Source: CAZLMW01 sp964560875 (lineage in GTDB: Bacteria > Myxococcota_A > UBA9042). Taken from it: a DNA stretch of 19,932 nucleotides. Positions 14,760 to 19,932 of the stretch are shown here, one piece after another. How positions within the stretch are numbered: the stretch's first letter is position 1; the number at the start of each line of letters is the position of its first letter. The stretch spans positions 1-19,932 of the forward strand of contig CAZLMW010000139.1 in NCBI GenBank assembly GCA_964560875.1. The letters run 5' to 3'. Position numbers and translations under genes: made by a program. The notes under the pieces are model-generated. The model was not told where the DNA came from. It searched no databases and saw only the letters and a list, made by a program, of their open reading frames with translations.

Positions 14760-17060
14760 TCATCTTGTCTTGGCAGACGGCGCATCGAGCAGGGGTGCCG
14801 GGGTCTTGTCTTGGCAGACGGCGCCTCGATCAAGGGGAAAGGACCCAACAGGGGAAGGCACTTTTTGATCTGCCGACCGGGTTGTGGCTCGGAAACAGGC
14901 GGCTTCAGGCGGGTGGGAGTAACCGTTGAGTGCCGACCAGATGGATTCGGGCGTCATGGGCAGGCCGCGGATTCGGCAGCCGGTCGCGTTGGCGACGGCG
15001 TTGGCGATGGCAGGGGCGACGGCCATGAGGCCAATCTCGCCGACGCCTTTGACGCCGAGCGGGTGGGTGGGCTCGTGGCTTGGCACGAAACGCACGTCGA
15101 TGTCGGGCACGTCGGCGGCCCGGCACACGCCATAGTCGCGCAGTCCGCGGGTGAAGAGGCGCCCGTCGGCGTCGAAATCGAGCCTCTCGTAGAGCGCGAA
15201 ACCGATGCCCTGGACCGCGGCGCCGAGCACCTGACCGCGAGCGTGCATGGGATTGAGGACGCGGCCGATGTCGACGGCGACGACCAGGCCCAGGACGCGG
15301 GTGACACCGGTCTGCGGATCGATGGAGACGGCGGCACCGCAGGCGGCGAAGGGCGGCGCGTTGCTCGATGGCTTGTGGCGGTAGGTGACCGTGATGGGGA
15401 GGGGCTCGCCGGATTCGCGCCGCGCGTTCAACTCGGCGCACGCGCGCACGACGGCCTCGCCAGCGACGTAGGTTCGGCCCGATGCATGGGCGCCGCTGTC
15501 GTGGAGGCCATCGCGGGTGTCGCCGAGCTCGACGGTGATCGACTCAAGGGCGACGTCGAGCGCGTCCGCGGCGATCATCGCCAGCGTTGTTGCGACGCCG
15601 GTTCCGCCCTGGTCGGGGGCGCCGGATTTGAGGGTCACGGTACCGTTGGCGTGCAGGGTGATCGCGGCGGTGGAGACCTCTTTGCGGCCCTTGCCGGTCG
15701 TGTGCATGCCGCACGCGGTTCCGACGCCTCGGAGGTGGCCCGCGGGGGCTTCGGCGAGGGTGGGGAGCGCTTCGGCGACGGCGTCGAGGCAGGCGGAGAT
15801 CTCGCACGACGACACCGTGCCTTTGCCGGTCATGAAGCGTCCGGTTGTGGTGTCGACGCGGCCCAGTGAGACGTTGATGTCGCCCGCGCGGAGCAGGTGT
15901 TTGCGGCGGAAATGGTCGAGATCGACGCCGAGCGCGCGGCAGATGCGGTCGTTATGCGATTCGACGGCGAACGTCGCTTGCGGGTTGCCAAAGCCCCGCG
16001 TTGCGCCCGAGACGGGACGGTTGGAGTACAGCAGGTGACCGCGGAAACGGATGTTGGGTGTGCGATACAGGGCGAGCGGTCGCAGCGCGCGCAGGATGAC
16101 GTACGGGCCGAGGTCGAGGTGGCCGCCGACGTCGTACCACGCGGTCAATTCGCGGCCGACGAGGCGACCGGCGCTGTCCAGGGCGCTGCGAATGTGCAGG
16201 CGGGCGCCGTGGCGAACGCGACCGGCGACGAAGCCTTCGCCGCGACCGAGCACGACGCGAACGGGTCGATCGACGCGGCGGGCAAGCAGCGCGGCGATGT
16301 ACTCGAGGTCGTCCATCCGCGAGCCGAAACCGCCGCCAACGTTGGGGCATTGGACGCGCACCAGCGACTCGTCGACGCCCAGCCACGTGGCGATTTGCTC
16401 GCGCAGCAAGAATGGCGCCGGGGTGCCCTTGATGACGGTCAAACCGCCGTCGGCTTCGGGGATGACAAGCGCGCCGTAGGGTTCGAGCGCGGCCGCCTGC
16501 ACGGTCGCGGTGGTGAAGGTGTCTTCGAACACGTGCGCCGCGTTCGCAAAGGCCTCGTCGGTGTCGCCGAGGTCGAGGTGCACCGGTCCGAATGGCAGCG
16601 CGTGGTTGGAGCGCCCGGTGAACGCGTGGATCTCGTCGGCGATAGCGGTTGGCAGGTCGATAACGGCGTGAAGCGGCGTGTAGGTGACGGCGACGGCGGC
16701 GGCGGCGCGACGGGCAACAGCGGCGGTGGTTGCGACAACGGCTGCGACAGGGGCGCCCGACCATGTGGGCTCGGTGAAAAGCACCGGTCGCTGCGAGATC
16801 CGGGTGTCGTAGAAAGCCTCGCCCGCGATGTCACGAGGCGGCGCGTCATCGGGGGTTATGACCGCAAGCACACCCGGCATGGACAGCGCCTTGGACGCGT
16901 CGATTCGGCGAACCTGGGCGTGTGGATGCGGGCAGCGGACGACCGCCCCGTGAACGAGACCAGGGACATCGAGATCGACGAGGTAAGGCAAGGAGCCACC
17001 CGCCTTGGCGCGCCCGTCGAGCAAGGGAGTCGCCGCCCCCACGTGGCCGACACGGGTCAT
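14760..17060 (-). CDS. molybdopterin-binding large subunit of a xanthine dehydrogenase-type hydroxylase
   Basis: The 766-residue product is the catalytic subunit of a molybdenum hydroxylase. It has the a/b hammerhead N-domain (about 15-130), the molybdenum-cofactor motif VGGGFGSRMDDLEYIAALLA (241-260), GATRGFGNPQ (352-361), and near the C-terminus GVKGVGEIGLMAVAPAIANA with the probable catalytic Glu675. Carbon monoxide dehydrogenase's AYRCSFR loop is absent, so oxidation of an N-heterocycle or aldehyde is likelier; the substrate is unknown. ATG 17060 overlaps the stop of the iron-sulfur gene (ATGA). The family normally ends near IWSALNG (residue 713); the last about 53 residues are an unusual tail partly encoded by a 41-bp direct repeat. 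No maturation gene is visible nearby. Confidence 0.88.
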   Translation of the reverse strand: MTRVGHVGAATPLLDGRAKAGGSLPYLVDLDVPGLVHGAVVRCPHPHAQVRRIDASKALSMPGVLAVITPDDAPPRDIAGEAFYDTRISQRPVLFTEPTWSGAPVAAVVATTAAVARRAAAAVAVTYTPLHAVIDLPTAIADEIHAFTGRSNHALPFGPVHLDLGDTDEAFANAAHVFEDTFTTATVQAAALEPYGALVIPEADGGLTVIKGTPAPFLLREQIATWLGVDESLVRVQCPNVGGGFGSRMDDLEYIAALLARRVDRPVRVVLGRGEGFVAGRVRHGARLHIRSALDSAGRLVGRELTAWYDVGGHLDLGPYVILRALRPLALYRTPNIRFRGHLLYSNRPVSGATRGFGNPQATFAVESHNDRICRALGVDLDHFRRKHLLRAGDINVSLGRVDTTTGRFMTGKGTVSSCEISACLDAVAEALPTLAEAPAGHLRGVGTACGMHTTGKGRKEVSTAAITLHANGTVTLKSGAPDQGGTGVATTLAMIAADALDVALESITVELGDTRDGLHDSGAHASGRTYVAGEAVVRACAELNARRESGEPLPITVTYRHKPSSNAPPFAACGAAVSIDPQTGVTRVLGLVVAVDIGRVLNPMHARGQVLGAAVQGIGFALYERLDFDADGRLFTRGLRDYGVCRAADVPDIDVRFVPSHEPTHPLGVKGVGEIGLMAVAPAIANAVANATGCRIRGLPMTPESIWSALNGYSHPPEAACFRATTRSADQKVPSPVGSFPLDRGAVCQDKTPAPLLDAPSAKTR
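14763..14844. repeat. 41-bp tandem duplication in the large-subunit tail
   Basis: Two adjacent 41-base units begin at 14763 and 14804. Their first 21 bases are identical (starting TCTTGTCTTGGCAGACGG), and the remainder matches at roughly half of positions. The unit is not a multiple of three, so the two copies are read in different frames, as DAPSAKTR and GAVCQDKT, at the C-terminus of the molybdenum-enzyme large subunit. Confidence 0.85.
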
Positions 17061-17527
17061 GTCTGCTGTCCCTTCTGTCGAATCATCGCGTCGATGCCGG
17101 CGAGCCCGCCTTGGAGAAGCTGGCTGTACCCGGTGCAGCGGCAGATGTTGGCGTCGAGCCTCTGGCGGAGCTCTTCGACCGACTTGGGCGGGCGCTCTGC
17201 CTGCGCGAGATCGTGCAACGCGACCACCATGCCGGGCGTACAAAAGCCGCAATGCAACCCGCCACTGGCGACAAGGGCTGCGGCGATGGGGCCGTCGGAC
17301 AGGGACGCGGCGGTCTGGAGGCGGGCCCCCAGTAAGCGCATGGCGGGCGCGACGCAAGACAAGCGGCGGTGACCGTCGACCAGGACGGAACAAGCACCGC
17401 ACGTTCCTTCGGCGCACGCGATCTTCACGGCGACAACACCGGCGAGCTGCAGCGCCTCGGCGAGCGTGGCGTTGGCTTCGATCTCGGCGACGACCTCGGT
17501 GCCGTCCACGGTAGCGGTCCAGCGCAT
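17057..17527 (-). CDS. 2Fe-2S small subunit of the molybdenum hydroxylase
   Basis: The 156-residue product is the electron-transfer subunit of the xanthine dehydrogenase/CoxS family, at normal family length. All eight cluster cysteines are present: the plant-ferredoxin-type set CAEGTCGACSVLVDGHRRLSC (Cys38, 43, 46 and 58) and the C-terminal helical set HCGFCTPGM (Cys93, 96) with ICRCTGY (Cys129, 131). Both 2Fe-2S clusters should therefore form and pass electrons from the molybdenum centre to the FAD subunit. The start codon ATG 17527 overlaps the TGA of the upstream FAD gene, and its own TGA overlaps the ATG of the large-subunit gene, so all three are translationally coupled in the order FAD, FeS, Mo. 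Confidence 0.95.
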   Translation of the reverse strand: MRWTATVDGTEVVAEIEANATLAEALQLAGVVAVKIACAEGTCGACSVLVDGHRRLSCVAPAMRLLGARLQTAASLSDGPIAAALVASGGLHCGFCTPGMVVALHDLAQAERPPKSVEELRQRLDANICRCTGYSQLLQGGLAGIDAMIRQKGQQT

Positions 17528-18318
17528 CAGGGCTTCGTCCTCGTCAACCGCGTCACAAGCCGCTGCACCAAAACGCCCGCCATCGCGGCCCGATAGCGGC
17601 TCGAGGCGCGTGGGTCCCCTGCAAATGGGCCCAAGGCGCGGGTCATCGCGCTGACAACCCGATCTTTCGGCTCGACCGGGATGGTGACGCGCTGCGGGAA
17701 GCTGCCGGTGACAGTCACAACCACTTCGGCCATCGAATCGGCGCGCAGAGCGACCGAAACCGCGACCACGGCAGGCCCCGCCGGCGTGCGCTGCAACGGC
17801 ATGTAGGCCGACGAATCCGAGCCCGGCACCAGCTCAACGGTTTCGATCAATCCCGGACACGTCACCGCCTCGGCCACCGGAATCGCAACCGTCGCCCCAT
17901 CCGAGCGCCGCACCCGGGCGACCGCGTCGAGCAGCGTCAACGGCCCGATCAAGCTGCCGATGCCCGTCGCGATGTTGCCGCCCACCGTCGCCACATCGGC
18001 CACGACAGTCGGTGAAAACGCCGCGAGCGCGTCGGTGAGCGCGCCCAACCCGAAGCCATCAAGTCGTCTTTCGGCGATCCACGCACCGAGCGCTTTTCGC
18101 AAGCGGGTAACCGTCACGCCGGCGCCGATACGAAGCCCATCTTCGCCCAGCGAGAGACCAACTAGTCCGGCGTCGCACAGGTCCACCAGGACGAGAGGTC
18201 GCTCCGGCCAGAGCCCGCCCATAACCACCGTGCCACCGCCAACAAAGGCAGCGCCATCGGTCGCGCGCATCGCGATCGCCTCGTCCACGGAAGCCGGTCG
18301 CAGGTAGCGGGGTTGCAT
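17527..18318 (-). CDS. FAD-binding subunit of the molybdenum hydroxylase
   Basis: The 263-residue product belongs to the FAD-binding (CoxM/CutM-like) subunit family. FVGGGTVVMGG (25-35) matches the first FAD-binding motif and TVGGNIATG (111-119) the second, both contacting the flavin pyrophosphate. The C-terminal half (residues 160-255) fits the CO dehydrogenase flavoprotein C-terminal domain but is slightly short. It accepts electrons from the iron-sulfur subunit and passes them to an external acceptor. It is the first gene of the three-gene operon. ATG 18318 has only a weak ribosome site. The gap to the divergent helicase gene is 111 bases and must contain the operon promoter, but no convincing boxes were found. 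Confidence 0.9.
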   Translation of the reverse strand: MQPRYLRPASVDEAIAMRATDGAAFVGGGTVVMGGLWPERPLVLVDLCDAGLVGLSLGEDGLRIGAGVTVTRLRKALGAWIAERRLDGFGLGALTDALAAFSPTVVADVATVGGNIATGIGSLIGPLTLLDAVARVRRSDGATVAIPVAEAVTCPGLIETVELVPGSDSSAYMPLQRTPAGPAVVAVSVALRADSMAEVVVTVTGSFPQRVTIPVEPKDRVVSAMTRALGPFAGDPRASSRYRAAMAGVLVQRLVTRLTRTKP

Positions 18319-18429
18319 CCACGGACCATGGCAGCGGCACCGATCGCGCGCAAGACGTGCACCTTTCGGATCGGGGCAGGTCGATTCATAGTCGCGCCTG
18401 TCTCACCATGGCCGCTTTCACGAGCTCGT

Positions 18430-19932
18430 ATGCAACTTCGACCCTACCAACGCGACGCCATCGCAGCCGTCATCGCCGCGCGCAAATCGGGTGTGCGACG
18501 CATGGTCGTGTGCTTGCCAACGGGGGCTGGCAAGACTGTGATCTTCAGCGAGCTCGCCCGGATGGCGCGCCGGCATGTGTTGGTCATCGCCCACCGCGAA
18601 GAGCTGCTGGCTCAAGCCGCCGACAAGCTGCAAAAGGCCGTCGGTTCCACCAAACGAGTCGCCATTGAGCAGGGAGATCGGCGCGCCGACAAAGCGGCTG
18701 ACATCGTGGTCGGCTCGATCCGCTCGCTCCACACCGATCGGCTGCGTCTGCTGCTGCAGGGCCGCGACTTCGGTCTCGTGCTGTACGACGAATGCCACCA
18801 CGCCGTCGCCGACGACAACATGCGCGTGCTGCGCGAGCTCGGCTGCTTCACCACGGGATGGACCGGGACGCTGCTCGGCCTGACCGCGACCACCAACCGC
18901 GCCGATGGGGTCGGTCTCGACCTGGCGTTTGAGCGCATTGTCTACAAACGCGGCGTGCCAGAGATGATGGACGACGGCTGGCTCGTACCGCTGCGCGGGT
19001 TCCGGGTGGCGACCAAGGCCGATCTGCGCAATGTGGGTGGCGGCGGGCTGGATTTCATCGAGGAGCAGCTGGCCGAAGCCGTCGATATCGAGGACCGCAA
19101 CGCGCTCGTCGCACGCAGCATCCAGGAGCTCGCCCGCGACCGCCGCACCGTCGCCTTCTGCGTCACCGTCAACCATGCCCGCAACCTGTGCCGCGCGCTC
19201 AATCACCTCGGCGTCCCGGCCGGCATCGTCTACGGCGCGATGAAAAGCGACGCCCGACGCCGCGCGCTCGCCGATTTCCGCGAGGGTCGCACCATGGTGC
19301 TGACCAACGTTGGCGTGCTCACCGAGGGCTTTGACGACCCGGGCGTCTCGTGCATCGCGATGGCCCGGCCGACCCGTTCCGAGGCGCTGTACATGCAATG
19401 CGTCGGCCGCGGCACACGGCTTCACCCCGGCAAGACCGACTGCCTGGTGCTCGATTTCGTCGACCTGTCCAACCTGAGCCTTATCAGCTTGCCGAGCCTC
19501 ATGGGGATGCCGTGGCAGCTGGATCTGCAGGGCGCCGACGCCAACGAAGCGCGCAAGACCTGGCAGGCAATCATGCTCGAGGCGCCCGGATTCGAGCTGC
19601 AGCCGGGCGTCATCACCCTTGGCGAGATCCAGGACCGCGCGGCCTCATTCGACCCGTTGACCCGCACCATTGACCCCGACGTGCGCGCGATCAGCAGCCT
19701 CGCGTGGGAGAGCCTCGGGCGCCGCGGATTGGCCCTGCACCTGCTCCGTTCGGCAAGCAAAGTCACCGAGGTCCTCGTGCTCGATGATGGCGGCCGCGGC
19801 AAACGCTGGCAGGTCCAGGTCGACGGTCGAGAGCGAGGCCGGTTCTCGCGCCTGGCCGACGCCGTCGAAGCCACCGAATACGAGGTCGCCAAGATGGGCC
19901 CAAACGCGCACGCAAGTGGATTGCCCAACGCA
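18430..19932 (+). CDS. superfamily 2 DEAD/DEAH-type helicase (SSL2-like), 3' end outside window
   Basis: The frame from ATG 18430 runs 501 codons to the window edge without a stop. Helicase motifs are in order: QRDAI near the N-terminus, motif I LPTGAGKT (29-36), motif Ia VIAHREELL (52-60), motif II DECHH (120-124), motif III LTATT (151-155), motif V VLTEGFDDP (296-304) and motif VI QCVGRGTR (323-330). This layout matches the COG1061/SSL2-type group of DNA/RNA helicases, also found in restriction enzymes. Residues after about 350 are an extra C-terminal region, with TWQAIMLEAPGFELQPGVIT, that I do not recognise. MQLRPYQRDAIAAVIAARKS is a normal start for the family, though the ribosome site is weak. 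It diverges from the molybdenum-enzyme operon. Whether nuclease or methylase genes follow is unseen. Confidence 0.88.
   Translation, partial: MQLRPYQRDAIAAVIAARKSGVRRMVVCLPTGAGKTVIFSELARMARRHVLVIAHREELLAQAADKLQKAVGSTKRVAIEQGDRRADKAADIVVGSIRSLHTDRLRLLLQGRDFGLVLYDECHHAVADDNMRVLRELGCFTTGWTGTLLGLTATTNRADGVGLDLAFERIVYKRGVPEMMDDGWLVPLRGFRVATKADLRNVGGGGLDFIEEQLAEAVDIEDRNALVARSIQELARDRRTVAFCVTVNHARNLCRALNHLGVPAGIVYGAMKSDARRRALADFREGRTMVLTNVGVLTEGFDDPGVSCIAMARPTRSEALYMQCVGRGTRLHPGKTDCLVLDFVDLSNLSLISLPSLMGMPWQLDLQGADANEARKTWQAIMLEAPGFELQPGVITLGEIQDRAASFDPLTRTIDPDVRAISSLAWESLGRRGLALHLLRSASKVTEVLVLDDGGRGKRWQVQVDGRERGRFSRLADAVEATEYEVAKMGPNAHASGLPNA

Noticed and set aside
15897..17372. 491-residue open frame on the plus strand
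   Set aside because: It is antisense to the molybdenum hydroxylase large and iron-sulfur subunits, which have complete cofactor motifs.
14760..18318. Aerobic carbon monoxide dehydrogenase
   Set aside because: The subunit order and cofactors are similar, but the large subunit lacks the AYRCSFR active-site loop of true CO dehydrogenase.
18418..19425. 335-residue open frame on the minus strand
   Set aside because: It is antisense to the helicase, whose motifs I to VI are in the right order.

Overview
The window is very GC-rich DNA with GC-biased third codon positions. An outer-membrane beta-barrel protein with a cleavable signal peptide points to a Gram-negative (diderm) bacterium. The gene mix (ISKra4-type transposase remnant, four-helix-bundle protein, molybdenum hydroxylase, large radical SAM enzymes) would suit a myxobacterium-like or related deltaproteobacterial genome, but no phylogenetic marker proves this.

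Bases 1-3100 are an accessory, decaying region. They hold the 3' end of a four-helix-bundle protein gene followed by a 13-bp hairpin, a C-terminally truncated ISKra4-type transposase, a possible short gene tail, a small secreted basic protein gene, a 6 x 16-bp tandem repeat, and two abutting gene remnants (the C-terminal nuclease-like domain of a DUF4143 ATPase, and an unidentified frameshifted gene).

Bases 3100-10900 are housekeeping-like. They hold an APC-family permease, then rarA (AAA+ ATPase) directly followed (TAA/ATG, no gap) by a 2OG-Fe(II) oxygenase. Convergent to these is one very large gene encoding a HemW-like radical SAM module fused to a DAO-family FAD oxidoreductase; its 3' end lies in a 10-bp tandem repeat. 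Divergent from the fusion gene is an alginate-export-like outer-membrane protein.

Bases 10900-18320 are all on the minus strand. In transcription order they encode a three-subunit molybdenum hydroxylase (FAD, 2Fe-2S and molybdopterin subunits with overlapping start/stop codons), a B12-binding-type radical SAM protein, a calcineurin-like phosphoesterase with its own candidate promoter, and a PIN/NYN-like protein with a repetitive Lys/Pro-rich linker and a C-terminal winged-helix-like domain. A divergent superfamily 2 helicase gene begins at 18430 and runs off the window.

The best candidates for something undescribed are the radical SAM-FAD oxidoreductase fusion, the PIN/NYN-linker-winged-helix protein next to an unusual phosphoesterase, and the oxygenase coupled to rarA. 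No CRISPR array, tRNA or rRNA was seen.
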